Source of the DNA: Owenia fusiformis
Lineage: Eukaryota; Annelida; Polychaeta; Sabellida; Oweniidae
DNA: 64,000 nucleotides
Direction: 5' to 3'
Assembly (NCBI GenBank): GCA_903813345.2
Contig: CAIIXF020000012.1
Span: 6,011,001 to 6,075,000 of the forward strand
Shown here: positions 1-11,806 of the stretch, piece after piece
How positions within the stretch are numbered: position 1 is the stretch's first letter
Layout of the letters: each line of letters opens with the position of its first letter
The notes under the pieces: generated by a model
What the model was told of the DNA's origin: nothing
Databases searched by the model: none
What the model saw: the letters and a program-made list of their open reading frames with translations, nothing else
Translations under genes and position numbers: made by a program

Positions 1-349
1 GGAAGTGAATTTGATTTTGTCAACTTTGGATTAACCCGGAAGTGTACGCATCCAAAATCCACTAATTATGAATGAATGACAGCATGTATGATTATTAATA
101 ACGTTGTCAGTCGACTTGGAATGGAGCTATCTTGTGCTTTGAAGCAAATTATTTAAACTCTATCGATATTTAAAGTCGAGAAAAGGAGTTGAATTGAGGC
201 ATTTTTTTCGACAAAGAAATTGCTCATTTTCAGGTCGATTGACAAGTTTGTGAATGTTTTCACCTACCTAGATCGAAAGAGCGTCCAAAAGTACGTCTAA
301 ATTGCTACTTTTAAGTTATTTGGTGATGAAAATACAGTAGAATACACGC
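1..349. other. Left flank, no gene recognised
   Basis: AT-rich sequence without a convincing open frame, splice-bounded exon or repeat on either strand. Confidence 0.5.
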
Positions 350-771
350 TTAAGGTCAGGGTGCATGATGGGAAATTTTCTGCATCCCTCAATTGAGTCA
401 CATGTTATTTTTCAAACAAGAATCACTCCTTCCACACATTGTTCATATCTTCCAGGTTCGCACAAAGAGTGCATCTTTGTGCCTAGAAAAGACTTGTGAG
501 AAGATTTGTTTTGTAAAATATATAAAAAACGAGAAAATTCAGTGAAAAAAATTTCTGAAAATTTTCTAAATTTTTTCACTGAATTTTCTTGTTTTTTATA
601 CACTTTATCAAAACATTCTTCTCACAAGTCTTTTCTAGGCACATAAGTGCACTCTTTGTGCAAAACTGGAAGATATAGACTATTTGGGGAAGGAGTGATT
701 CTTGTTTGAAAAATAACATGTGACTCAATTGAGGAATGCAGAAAATTTTTCATCATGCACCCTGACCTTAA
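350..771. mobile_element. Palindromic MITE with TTAA ends
   Basis: A 422-bp near-perfect inverted repeat. The left arm beginning TTAAGGTCAGGGTGCATGAT is matched in reverse at the right end, and the arms run inward for about 200 bp to an A/T-rich centre near 550. TTAA stands at 350-353 and 768-771, the target duplication expected of a piggyBac-type element. It has no coding capacity; small open frames inside it are products of the palindrome. The superfamily is inferred only from TTAA. Confidence 0.75.
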
Positions 772-2885
772 TGTTTTGAAGCTTCGTTCGCTCGCTTCCG
801 GTTATCTGATTTTTAAAGTACAGAAAGACCACCCGGATAAATAAATAATATCGGAAACCCAGTGTGCACAAACTCAATGTTGCAATATGATAGGACTATC
901 TCTGATATATTCATTAAAATAACCCCAAAAATACCCACAGGAAATTTCCTGTTTTATTTTTACATATTTAATGAAAATAGTGAATATTATTTTTGAAAAA
1001 AAACGTGGTGATAATAGGTACCATTGAAAGCTATTTATATGACAAGTGACAAGGCATGTTTGCCTTACAATCACGATGATATTACCTTTTGATGTATATG
1101 TAAATGATTTCTGAAGCAGTTTCATATGGAATTATCTTACATTGAACTATAAAAGAGGTGCTTCATGTTTTATACAATCATGTTTCCGGGCATATGGAAT
1201 TACTGTATGAATGAAATCAGGGAATTTTCCAAACTTGAAAGTCAATAATGAAATCCAATATTTTATGCCTGTATTTGGGCATTATTAGAGGTGGACAAAA
1301 TAAATATTCAGACCTGAACAATAAGCTTTTTATATGTATATGACTAGATATTGAGTTTTCTCTGGGAAAAGTTAATTTCCATTTAATCTTGGATACTCTT
1401 GTACAAATCTATGCCAAAAGTATTGTTTTTAATTTTTTTCTTTTAAAAAATTCAGTGTTTATTTACACATTCATGACATTAGTCTTGCTTTGATTTTCCA
1501 CACTGCTAACTTGGGAAACTGCCTTAAAGAAATAATAAACAAGAAAAATATATTATTGGTAATAAAAATATTATTTCTTATCTATTGTTAACTATTTAAA
1601 ATGGACAGCATACACAACTACATATTTTTATACTAATATTTGAACAAAAAACTAATACTGTTTCTGTATCAGGCTTAAAGTGTCTTGTTCCTGAGCAACA
1701 TCCAGATCTCCACATATGTGCACTACATACTAATATCTATACATATGAATAAATATATTCAAAATAAATAATACTGTCCCTAGTGTATATAACAATATCA
1801 AAGAGTAGATAATATGATATTCTGAATAAATCATAGGATGTTCCTATTATCTTACACTCTTACTAGTAGGGTACTAAATGTATAATATCATTGAAAAACA
1901 AATTTCTGGTCAAATAGTTCAATTTAAATAGTCACAATATCTTCCGCATATTGGTTTTTCTGGAGTATATCGCCACAATATCCTCTGCAGTTCGCATATT
2001 TGTTTTCTGGAGTATATATTGGCGATATCTCCCAGTTATTATTTTTGTCAATAGATGTCAATTTCATTTTTAATGTTAGTGTAGGATAATGTCTGTGCAA
2101 TATGTCCTTTCTTTTTACAAGTTAAGCTATTAAGTGGCACACTGAAAGAATTCTATTGCTTTGATATGCATATCATTATCCTTATGTTTTTCATTTTTAC
2201 TTTTAAAATAAAATTTTACACGATAAACACAATAAATAAGCTGAATGAATAACAAACACAATTTACTACTAAATAGAGGCCAGCATATTTTGTTCAAATG
2301 AAATATTTGAAATTGTGCACTTTGTCAAACTTAATTTCATATAACTGTAAAATTTTTAGTACACTACAAAATACATACTAAAAAGTGGATGGAGACTAGT
2401 ATATTTTGTTGTAGCATATACATTTTAAAGCATTTTAAATTGTTACCATTGTCATTTTTCTCTACCATAAAGTATAAGATATGGTGAACTACTACTGGTA
2501 TTGCTTGTACTTGGGCCTACTCTATATATCATGATCTATATATTTTTGGAAGTCCAAAGTATCAAATAGTGATAAATTATGTGAATATTCCAGGTGTTAG
2601 GGTTTGCATCTTTGGACTGTTTCCCATGCAATGATATAAAAATATGCCTTGTCTGTGTAAAATCACTTTATGTACATATTAATGTTATCAACAGCTTATT
2701 ATCCAATCTTTGGATGGCCTATAGTGTATTTACACTACTCTTAAGTAACTTCTTCTCATAAATGTATGGAATTGTATGTGAATATGAATACATGTAGTCC
2801 AGGTATCAGTTTGCATCCATGGACTGTTATATGTAATGATGTAAATATATGCCATGTTGGTCTCAAAGTTTTTTTCATCTACATT
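772..2885. other. AT-rich non-genic stretch with small local duplications
   Basis: No exon is recognised. A roughly 90-bp segment is duplicated at about 2591-2680 and 2799-2880 (shared words TTTGCATC, GGACTGTT, ATATGCC), and a shorter duplication around TTTTCTGGAGTATAT lies at 1940-2030. The segment just below 2886 may be 3' UTR of the minus-strand Cys-rich exon. Confidence 0.45.
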
Positions 2886-3089
2886 CTATTTGCTATAGTC
2901 AATATATTCATTATTCTGTTTGGAGGTCATCATTTTCCGAATCAGAATGTACCTTTCATCTTCAGACGATGATGAATCAGACTGGAAATCGACTTGTAAA
3001 GTACAAGATCCTTTAGGATTTTTACAATCTTTGCACTTACATCCAGGTCCACATTCTTTATTGAAGCTGTTACATTTGCATCTCCTTGT
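2886..3089 (-). CDS. Terminal exon with Cys-rich CXC-like motif (partial gene)
   Basis: Read on the minus strand, one frame gives 67 codons and a TAG stop at 2886-2888. It opens with TRRCKCNSFNKECGPGCKCK, followed by DCKN. The spacing CxC-x6-C-x3-CxC-x2-C with basic residues and a closing Asn resembles zinc-binding CXC (tesmin/MSL2-like) modules. A Ser/Asp/Glu stretch and a short basic tail follow. The upstream boundary is uncertain: an in-frame TAA lies just before the His-Cys-Lys codons, so I place the acceptor at AAG|ACA. A dispersed repeat starts at 3094, immediately upstream, and may have disrupted the splice site. It could be the last exon of the minus-strand gene suggested by exons at 4187, 5367 and about 8043, or a decayed fragment. 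Function unknown. Confidence 0.4.
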   Translation of the reverse strand, partial: TRRCKCNSFNKECGPGCKCKDCKNPKGSCTLQVDFQSDSSSSEDERYILIRKMMTSKQNNEYIDYSK

Positions 3090-3093
3090 CTTG

Positions 3094-3790
3094 CAATGTT
3101 AACTAAAATGGCTGAAAATAAAAAAAACTGATATAATTTTTTGCCGATTATTTGTAACAAAATTATTTCATACAACTACTTTTCACATTGACATGGATTT
3201 TTACAATGCAGGACACCTGAAATTATTTGTAAAGCTAGGAAATGGGTCAAAAGTGAATTTTGCGGAAAAAATAGCGGCCATTTTGAAAATTGGTGAGCTT
3301 TTGAACCAGGAGTCATAGAAGAGTTTTCTGTATTGATGTTGAACAGAATCCTATTGACAGAGTTTTTAAAAAATGCCACTATTGTTGACAGAAAAGTGGA
3401 TTTCGCAAGTCAAATGGACAAATCAATGTTAACTAAAATGGCTGAAAATAAAAAAAATGGATATAATTTTTTGATGATTTATTGTAACAAAATTATTTCA
3501 TACAACTAATCTTTACATTGACAAGGATTTTTACACTGTAAGACACCTGAAATTATTTGTAGAGCTAGGAAATGGGTCAAAAGTGAATTTTGCGAGACAA
3601 AAATGGCGAGAATAGGCGAGCTTTTGAACCAGGAGTCATAGGGGGGTTTTCTGTATTGATGTTGAACAGAAATAACTTAAAACGGGAATTCTATTGACAG
3701 AGGTTTTAAAACGTGCCACTATTGTTGACAGACGGACGCACGGATGGACACACGGAGAGACAGACAAACAAGTGAGTGATTGCAAAAGCT
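3094..3790. repeat. Two-copy dispersed repeat of about 330 bp
   Basis: Both copies begin CAATGTTAACTAAAATGGCT (3094 and 3424) and continue in parallel through ACACCTGAAATTATTTGTA, GGAGTCATAG and a run ending in GTGCCACTATTGTTGACAG. The second copy extends into a GGACGCACGGATGGACACAC-type tail at 3730-3775, as in other dispersed repeats of this window (8290, 13660, 25120, 26280). Confidence 0.75.
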
Positions 3791-4186
3791 CACCATGTGA
3801 GCTAAAAACAAAATCTAAATTCATAAATACAGTGTATATTAATTCTATTTCATTATAATTTCATTCACCATTTTAATAAAATCTATGGATGAATATAAAA
3901 TGCCGTATTCTGCAGAACACTTAATTCCTCACTTTTCCAGTAAAGTGGCAAATGGTAACAAATAAGTAATCAGCTTAGATTAATCCATCCAATATTTTGC
4001 CTTGAAATGTATGTAGAAAATACTACATAGAAGATTAAATTAATAATGGCTACATTAATATTTAACCAGATCTTTATTCAATGAAAATGTGTATTTTAAT
4101 CAAATCAACCAGATTGAAACTAGGCTATCATTATCATTTCAGCTCTATTTTCAATACATACAAGACTGCATATTATTTAAACTCAC

Positions 4187-4266
4187 CATTTTCTTGCATG
4201 GTAGTGTCTCATTGGGGTTGATAAAACTTGCCAGGTATTGTAAAGAACGAACTCCATCTCATATTC
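4187..4266 (-). pseudogene. Duplicated exon, copy 1 (frame-shifted)
   Basis: On the minus strand an 80-bp segment is bounded by a strong acceptor (CTTTTTTTCCAG) and a consensus donor (ATG|GTGAGT). It is about 85% identical by eye to the segment at 5367-5442, but 4 bp longer. The shared frame reads YLASFINPNETLPCKKM at its 3' end; the 4-bp difference throws the 5' end out of that frame. It may be a decayed tandem copy of the 5367 exon, or a separate exon read in another frame. Confidence 0.35.
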
Positions 4267-5366
4267 CTGGAAAAAAAGAATAAAACTAAATTGCCTAAAA
4301 TGGTATGGAAAGAATAAAATCAAAATTGGGCCAATAGGTAAAAAGTTATTGCCGGGACAGAAGGTTGGACTACTAATCTGAAACTTCTTGTGGAGTTTTT
4401 CCATGATGGCTTCCATGTATATTCAGAAGAACAATTAATCTCTATGGAGACTGTGCTATACGAAAACAAGCGGTGTGGATATCAAGTGTGCAACTGCGAG
4501 GTGCACATAAATTGAACGAAAAACAAAATTAAGTATTTTCTACAAATGAGTGACTATGATCGGGTACCCAGCATGCCTTGCTTGGTTTATGAAATATCAC
4601 AAATTCACATTCAAAAATGACCATTAATATCCCATCTTGCGCACATGATATCTGCACCACTTGTTTTCATATAACACAGTCTGTATACAATGACCATGCA
4701 GACAAAAAAGTTATGCAACATTGTGTTGGTGTTTAAGCTTATGAGGGGAGAATAAATTTATTTGACACCCTGTATTTATGCCATTTGGATCAATAGTCTT
4801 CAAGTTCTAACAATCCTCATTAAAATCAACAATTTCAGTGAAAATATTTATAATTCATAAAAAAGAAACAAAGTATATGATGACATTTGAATCACACTAA
4901 ATAGCCCCCATATTCAATAATAAACTGACTTTAAGCCTTTAATTTTCAATTCAATGGTTAACCAAGGCTAAGATATACTCTGCCTGAAATAAAGTATCGA
5001 ACATAAAAGTTGAATTTCTGTGTCGTATTCAAGGATTGGGGTTCATAAAATACCCATAGTTGCTGTTATTATCGCCATTCATAGGTGTGACGTCACAATA
5101 TAGAGACACCCGAATGATTGAATAATGCACGGTTGTGCATCTATGGAGAAATAGAGAACATTCGTTATTGGCTATGCTGCATTCTGACTGGTCGAGAAAT
5201 TCAATTAGAGCATGGTCATGTGTGATAATACACTCATGGTTTACCTTCCAGATTTTGTGTATGGGTTAGTCCATGCCCTCATGCTTTTTTATATTCCCAG
5301 TAGAATGATATAGGAATCTTTATTTATTAAATATCATATTTAATATTGCATATTACCCTAACTCAC
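4267..5366. other. Non-genic stretch with one solo mariner-like end
   Basis: No exon recognised. TTTGACACCCTGTA at about 4762-4775 looks like a lone mariner-type terminus; no partner was found. TGACGTCA occurs at 5088-5095, without other promoter signals I could rely on. Confidence 0.4.
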
Positions 5367-5442
5367 CATTTTCTTGCATGTTAGTGTCTCACTAGGGTGG
5401 ATAAAACTTGCCAGGTATTTTGCAGAAGTCCTTCTCATATTC
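5367..5442 (-). CDS. Duplicated exon, copy 2 (open)
   Basis: A 76-bp minus-strand segment between TTTTATTCCAG and ATG|GTGAGT. Entered in phase 2 it is open throughout (25 codons), reading NMRRTSAKYLASFIHPSETL then TCKKM, and leaves in phase 0. That phase would fit the Cys-rich terminal exon at 2886-3089, though other exons may lie between. The paralogous segment at 4187-4266 keeps the same splice sites but is frame-shifted. Protein family not recognised. Confidence is limited by the short length. Confidence 0.35.
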
Positions 5443-5599
5443 CTGGAATAAAAATAACACCAGGGTAGAATGATTTTTTCACATCAGCCCATAGCATGTT
5501 TTCAGATTAACTGCTAAGTGCCTATAATTGCTACACTTTGATGAATTCTTTTCAAATAGGCCTAGAATCAGAGAATATGCTTCTAATGAATTTGAGGAG

Positions 5600-6480
5600 C
5601 TTGAGGATTAGGTTATTTCATTTTTTGACTTTTTTTCAAGATCAATGGATGGAGTATAGCCCAGTTGACCTCCTGAAAGAGGACAGTAAACACAAAGATT
5701 TCAGTCAAATCTGTTGATGTTTAGACCTCCCCCTACCACACTTTCTGACGTCTATTCACTACCATATTAATAACTTAATAATCTGTCATTTTCATCATAT
5801 TTGAGACCTATGTTCTACCAAACTTCAAATTGCTTCACGCACAATGGAGTTTTGCCATTTTGAGGGTGCCATAACCACACAATTAGAAAATGTAGGGTCC
5901 TGAACTTTTAAAAGGTGGAATCTGATAGCCTAAGCTGATGCATCTTTAATTTTGGGGATCATAGGTACTCTCGAATTCATGATATCAATACCTGATTCTT
6001 GCTAAAAACTGATGCAGGTTAACGTTAATGATATATAGCACATTCTTATTAATCAATGCTTAAAGGAAGAATCAGATCTATAGGGGGTGACAAAATTACA
6101 AGCAACTTTTAACTTTTAACCAATCTATTCCTTACAATATGAAATACAATATCTCCAAAAAGATTCACAATATGTTATAAATTGGTGAAGTGCATGGATC
6201 AAAAGCATACTGAACAACATTTCAAATGAATTTGATGCAAATCACTGTAATGCCTTTGGTAGAACATGGGTTTCAAACATGATGAAATTGATACTTTCTG
6301 CAATATTCAGACAATTAGTAACATGGTAGTGAATGGGTGTCAGAAAATGTGGAAGGGGGAGGTCTAAACATCAACGGATTTGACTGAAATTGTTTGTGCT
6401 TGCTTTCCTCTACCAGGAGACCAACTGGGCAAAACTCCATCTTGATCCAAAATAAAATCAAAAAGTGAAACACCCAATCC
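5600..6480. mobile_element. Fold-back element, about 230-bp inverted arms
   Basis: 5600-5830 and 6245-6480 are inverted copies: AGACCTCCCCCTACCACA on the left mirrors the complement of TGTGGAAGGGGGAGGTCT on the right, as do the segments around TTCAGTCAAATC and TTCTACCAAA. The spacer of about 400 bp has no gene. The 100-aa open frame on the right arm (6315-6617, minus) lies inside the element and is not supported as coding. Confidence 0.6.
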
Positions 6481-6715
6481 TTCTTCAAAAGACTTAATTT
6501 ATGCCTAAATACTTGTAAAATACCTTTGCTGCTTGCAGCAAGGATGAAACACCCTATTGTGGATGGCAACTTTTTCAAAACGGTACATACGATTGTATCT
6601 AATGGCATCAACAGCATTGCTTATTAGCTTACTAACTTTGCGATAATCACAAAGCATCATAGATAACATTTTTATGAATCCCTATATCAAAATATTAATA
6701 ATATTGATGATATAC

Positions 6716-7495
6716 TAGCCTATTTTTTATATAAAACACCATAGTTTACGCAATTGTAAGTTTTTATGTTTATATAGTACCTTCATAGCATATATCTTCT
6801 CTGGAGGGATTCAACTACAGCACTGCTTTATACTTTCTACTGCGCTACTTTAACCCTACAAATAATGAAAAAAATCATAGAATCCTATACATGTGAATCT
6901 GTGATGTATTAATTGACAGACAATGATATACCAGTAAATCAACACAAAATGCCTCAATATACCTATTCACTAAGACAAACAAATAGTGCACCTATGTTTG
7001 ACAATGTACAACTGTATGTTATCAAGGCAAAAACCTGTAACTGTTGAAGCTGGTATAATATGCACACTTTTTACGGTTAATAAAATGTAAAAAATGTAAA
7101 ATGTATTCTGTAAATGTAAATCTAAAATGTGTATTTATGTGAACCCTATTCAAAAATGCCACAAGCAAACCATTAGAAGACACATCCTATTCAGGTCCAT
7201 AGTCAGGCGAGCGCAGGGAGCTCCAAAAGCTCCAATAGTGATACTATTTTTTATATAAAACAACATAGTTTACCTGATAGTAACTTATTGCATCCTTCAT
7301 TCAAAGCATATCTTTTCTGGAGGGATTCAACTACAGCACTGCTTTATACCGCACTTGACTGAGAACCCTAAAAATAATGACACCATTTATAGACATCTAT
7401 ACATGTATTGATTGACATACAATGATATACCAGTAAAACAACACAACATAATTCATTACACCTATTGACTTAGACAAATAGTGCACCTTTGATAA
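6716..7495. repeat. Two-copy tandem duplication, about 525-bp period
   Basis: 6716-6995 and 7244-7495 share TTTTTTATATAAAACA, CTGGAGGGATTCAACTACAG, ACAATGATATACCAGTAAA and AATAGTGCACCT. On the minus strand each copy holds an exon-like block (acceptor TAG|GGTT, possible donor CAG|GTAAAC in the 7.26-kb copy), but all frames contain stops. If transcribed these would be untranslated exons. Confidence 0.6.
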
Positions 7496-8042
7496 TGGTT
7501 TAGCTCAGGACATTTTTTCATAATATTTATTTATCCGAGTAGCTGTCCAGCACCTACATGTTATTTCAATGGGAAAATAAAACTTCGTCTATGAATCCAT
7601 TTCTGAAGTGATGTGACACAATCGTGGCAATAATAAGATACAAAATAAGAAAATATGTTAGTTTTATTGTAAATGTGATCATAACTTTCGCAGCAAATAC
7701 GGGAATAAAGAGAAAATAAGGGCAAAAAATCGAAAAATGGAGGACACATTTCGAAAAAAAGTTGTAAATCGGAAGATTTTCATTTCGTGTAAACGGATTA
7801 ATCTGACCTCTTGATGTAAAAGATATATCATTTAACGTTAATTTATTCTTTTATCTTGAAGAAGAAGTACAAAATCTTAGCTTACGTGATGTTAATATAC
7901 GAATTTACAAGCTTAGCAAATGTACTGTGAAAATACTTCAAAAACTCAGGGGCTTCATTAAATTCGCATTTTCGTCTTCAAATATACAACCAACAGCTCC
8001 AAAACTTTAATACAACATGAGTAACATAATGAACTCACTTAC

Positions 8043-8175
8043 CATGATAAAAGTTTAAGGTTTCCTCCGTTGAACCCTCAACAAATGGCTCTTGTTATCC
8101 CAATTCAAAATCCTGCAAATTCTTGAAAGAGCAGAAAACTAGTCACGTAACCAAGTTTACCGACGCCATCTTTAT
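8043..8175 (-). promoter_or_regulatory. Possible first exon and promoter of a minus-strand transcript
   Basis: On the minus strand, AAAGATGGCGTCGGTAAAC at about 8160-8178 (an ATGGCG motif like a YY1 initiator) is followed by about 130 bp ending in a strong donor, CATG|GTAAGTGAG at 8043. This looks like an untranslated first exon, divergent from the lectin gene whose ATG lies about 300 bp away on the other strand. It may belong with the minus-strand exons at 5367 and 2886. Inference only. Confidence 0.3.
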
Positions 8176-8204
8176 AATGAATTAATTGTTAAAACAACGA
8201 GTGC

Positions 8205-8345
8205 GCATCTCGTAACATCTTGACTGCATCAGCCTGTATTTGAACCCAATCCATCAACCAGTATTTGAGTTATATTACCCAGACAGACGAACAAACTAAC
8301 GGACGGCTAATCAATATCCCTCTTGAACTACATTTGGTGGGATAA
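8205..8345. repeat. Dispersed repeat of the GGACGG/GGTGGGATAA family
   Basis: Shares CCAGTATTTGAGTTAT and the tail GACGGCT...TTGGTGGGATAAC with 13600-13715 and 25075-25215. Confidence 0.7.
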
Positions 8346-8488
8346 CGAAATATGCAAAACGCACCATAATTTGCATCTGCATACTCTTACTTAACAAAGG
8401 AGAACACTGAGAGGATTTAAACTCTTAGTTAAGAATATCAAATAGCTTCCAGACATCAAAGATATCAACCTACCCATTCAGATACAAT

Positions 8489-11076
8489 ATGAAAGTTACA
8501 ATTGTTTCTCCAGCCACTGCGATGGTAGTAATATTAGGGATAAGTGCCAGCTTTGTGAATGGAGGTGTGAATTGGAAACAGGAATTTTCAAAATGTGACA
8601 ATAGTCTCACTGATGTAAAAGCACAACTGGCACAATGTAAAAAGCAGCAAGGTTTGTATCTGAACAAAAGCAGATTCAGCACTTATATTTCATCTGTAAG
8701 CTTTCTGAAGAATGTAGAATTACAAGCTGGTTGCTGATACTGTACACAATAATATCTAGTAGTAGCTTTAATTTCTTAATTTTTTCAAAAGGTTCATGTG
8801 CAGTATGGCAAGTGATTTTAGTGATTTTAGTCATATCTTTAACCATGAGTACTTTCTGGGCATAGATACAGTGGTTTTTATTAAAACAATATGCTTCCTT
8901 TCAAGTGAAGTGCCCATAATGATAAAAATATCAATTGAACAATTCGAAAAATTATTAATAGGGACCCCATGTCAACATTCTTTTCAAAATGTTGAACCTA
9001 TTTACTCAAAATAGGATCTTCTTTTTCTGTTTTTTATTGCATGAAAAAATTATTCAACAAGGGGTCTAAAACTTCTTCATAATAGAATGGTATTGAAAAT
9101 CTAGTTTTGAAGATATCCATTTTCGATGACCAAAATTATGCTGAAAACAACGGATAGCATGAGTTTTCCCTATGGGAAAATAACATGGGATATGTGGTTT
9201 TTAACTTTAATGCATTTCAATCCACATCCCCTTTTCAGAAATTGTTAATATAGTGTAGAAGAAACTTTCGATATGTTCAAATTGAGAAAAACAAGATCCT
9301 CTTTTAGAAAATGAGCCTAACATTTTTTTAAAAAGTGCCAAGGTGGGGTCCTAATCCATAATTTTTCAGAGAGTTGGATTGATATTTTACTTCCATGGGG
9401 ACTTCACTTGAAAGAAAACATATTGTATTAATAAAAACCACTGTATTGATGGCCAGAAAGTACCCATGGTGAAAGATATGACCGTCTAAAATCACTCACC
9501 ATACTGTACATGGACCTTTGTATTTCTTGAGGTTATGGTCTACATGGCTACATTCACACTCTGTCCCTGCTATCCCAAGGAGGATATAGAGATTATCCTA
9601 TATGAGATATTTTATATTGGCCAAGGGATAATCCCAATATCCTGAGCTGACTATAGGATGATCTGTTTATCCCATACCAATCTTGGGCCACAGTTCAGAT
9701 AATTTCCAACCAACCGTTGAATTATTTTAGAATATTCATGTTCAGTTTTGTTTTCTTGGCCGTGGCCGCATTTTCCTGATCTTTCAGATATTCATCCACA
9801 TTTAACAGGGATACGTATGCTCCTTCCCTTCTTTAAACTACCAAACAGATCACGATTGTCTGCGTTTTTCTCCATTGCCGTTTACAGTTATTATGCGAAC
9901 GTTACAAAAGATGAACCAATATGCGAATGGCGATTATGACGTAGCGGGCAGATATACTTCAAGTTTTTATAAACCGGCTTTATGTACCTGTAACACGTCC
10001 AAGTATGGGATTAATAGATATATCCCTCAGGATAAACCCAAGTATGGGATTAATAGATATATCCCTCAGGATAAACCCAAGTATGGGATTAATAGATATA
10101 TCCCTCAGGATAAACCCAAGTATGGGATTAATAGATATATCCCTCAGGATAAACCCAAGTATGGGATTAATAGATATATCCCTCAAGATAAACACTATGT
10201 CCAAACCTCCCAGTGTATAATCCTTATATATTGAAATGCATTCATTTAGGGCCTAAAAAAGAGTGTCCATTGGGGTTTTCTTTAAATCAGACATTTGGCT
10301 CTTGCTACAATTTTGTTACACAAGAAAAAATGAATTGGATAAATGCTCTTTCATTCTGCAATGCTCAAGGAGCTAACCTGGTTGCCATAGAAACACAGGA
10401 GGAGTTGACCTTCATTCGAGAAGAAATTAAGAGCAGAGGTATGTAATGTTCTTTGAGTTTTTATGTTTAATTCCAATAATGCCAGCATAATCTAGTAGAC
10501 AATGTTGACTTTAAATAGCCCTACTAGAAAATCATAATATAAGTTTTCATAGGTGTGGGCATAGGTGTGAGTAAAATACTCTCTAACCCAAAACATAATC
10601 TACTTCCAAGTTTTACTAGTATGATATTATAATAGTCTAATTTATCAAATGTGTGCAGTGCTCATCTAATCATCATTAATTGGACAAAGCATCCATATCA
10701 TTATACACCCTAGTAGACCAGTGTGGATATTTGTATCTTGGAGAACATGGGACAAGAACCAACGTATCCAAGTCAAGCAGTTGGTGACATCTTTTAATCA
10801 TTTCAAACTTTGTTTATAACAGGTTTTGCATCTCCAGGAGAATCTTCAGATTCATTCTACACAGGGGGTACAAGAATTAATGGTGAATGGCAATGGATTG
10901 GTGGACCATCTTGGCCAACAAAACCAATGGAGTTTGCGCCATGGTATATTAACGAAGGGTCAGATGAAGATGAGTTTTGCCACATTCTCTGGTCTCCTTT
11001 TGATCATCTATGGTCTGACTATTGGTGCTTTCGCGACAACATTTTCAATTTCATATGCGAGATCAAAATTAACTAA
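8489..11076 (+). CDS. Secreted C-type lectin-domain protein, 3 exons, 201 aa
   Basis: Exons are 8489-8651, 10250-10438 and 10823-11076 (stop included). Splices are CAAG|GTTTGT with TTTAG|GG, and AGAG|GTATGT with AACAG|GT; all junctions are phase 1 and total 606 nt. Residues 1-25 form a signal peptide (hydrophobic ATAMVVILGISAS). A short linker with two Cys comes next, then one CTLD from about residue 60. Visible hallmarks are CPLGF, the Cys before YNF, FCNAQGANLVAIE, GEWQWIGG, and the closing Cys residues around WCFRDN and FICE. The canonical Ca/sugar motifs EPN or QPD are absent, and WND is replaced by WSD, so calcium-dependent sugar binding is doubtful. Such proteins usually act extracellularly in recognition of microbes or self glycans; the ligand here is unknown. 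Intron 1 carries a 39-bp minisatellite. Confidence 0.9.
8800..9520. repeat. Inverted-repeat segment in lectin intron 1
   Basis: The left part (AGTGATTTTAGTCATATCTTTAA through CTTTCAAGTGAAGTGCCC) is mirrored at 9390-9505 (ACTTCACTTGAAAGAAAACA ... TATGACCGTC...AAATCACTC). It is probably a fold-back element about 700 bp long; the centre is AT-rich and non-coding. Boundaries are approximate. Confidence 0.55.
10001..10195. repeat. 39-bp minisatellite, 5 copies
   Basis: Near-perfect tandem units starting AAGTATGGGATTAATAGATA at 10001, 10040, 10079, 10118 and 10157. Because 39 is divisible by 3 and units lack stops in several frames, both strands show open frames (KYGINRYIPQDKP repeats on +). It ends only about 55 bp before lectin exon 2. 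I treat the frames as accidental. Confidence 0.9.
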
Positions 11077-11149
11077 GATCCATAATAATAATTACTGACT
11101 GAGACAAAATTTCACAGTTAATTACACATTATCTTACTATTAAAAGTTA

Positions 11150-11440
11150 TGATTACATTTTGAGGTCAATGTCACCCAAAGGTCACAGGTAAAGATAGTG
11201 GAATTGCATAAAATGTCTCCCTGACAACATATATGCATAAAGTTAAGGTCACATCAAGAAATCGAGGTCAGCACAATAATATTAAGTGCGTATAAAAGTC
11301 ATGGTAACAATTGTAGCTCAAGGTCACTCAAAAGGTCAAATGGTAAATAAGTGAAATTTCGTAAAATGACAACCTGACAACATAATAGTACTTTTATGCA
11401 AAGAGTTAATGTTACATGAAGAGGTTAAGGTCATCCCAAA
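11150..11440. repeat. Cluster of AGGTCA words downstream of the lectin
   Basis: At least eight AGGTCA or close variants occur in about 290 bp, such as CAAGGTCACTCAAAAGGTCA. It looks like a diverged simple repeat; the word equals the nuclear-receptor half-site, which may be coincidence. Confidence 0.5.
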
Positions 11441-11806
11441 GTTAATTGATCAATACTATTTCACCCATAGCTACCATGCATTACCACATACTGACCAATC
11501 AGAACAAAGTATAGCCATGACTTACCTGAAGTGCTAATTCATGATTTTGGTTTTGTCAGGGTCTCATACAGGATAGCACTTTTCTTCCATCATATGTGAA
11601 AAGGATTTACGCACAAGAACCTATTCATTAATATGTGAAATAATGCACTTTCAATTATAACCTGGCCTAAATATAATGCATTACTTATTATCTAATGGAT
11701 GGGTGCCTGAGCCTAAATCCTAAGTTTTATTGGAAAATCATCTGTATAGCATTGCATCAAAGAAAACAAATAATATAATACAGAATACTTACAAATTAAT
11801 ACATAC

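Noticed and set aside
5088-5095. Isolated TGACGTCA as a promoter
   Set aside because: Other copies (40223, 56312) show it occurs by chance or in repeats; no TATA or CCAAT cluster beside it.
6315-6617. 100-codon minus-strand frame
   Set aside because: Located in one arm of a fold-back element; the other arm does not conserve the frame.
9875-10234. 119-codon frame with KYGINRYIPQDKP repeats, and mirrored minus-strand frame
   Set aside because: The 39-bp tandem repeat leaves both strands open; it lies in a lectin intron.
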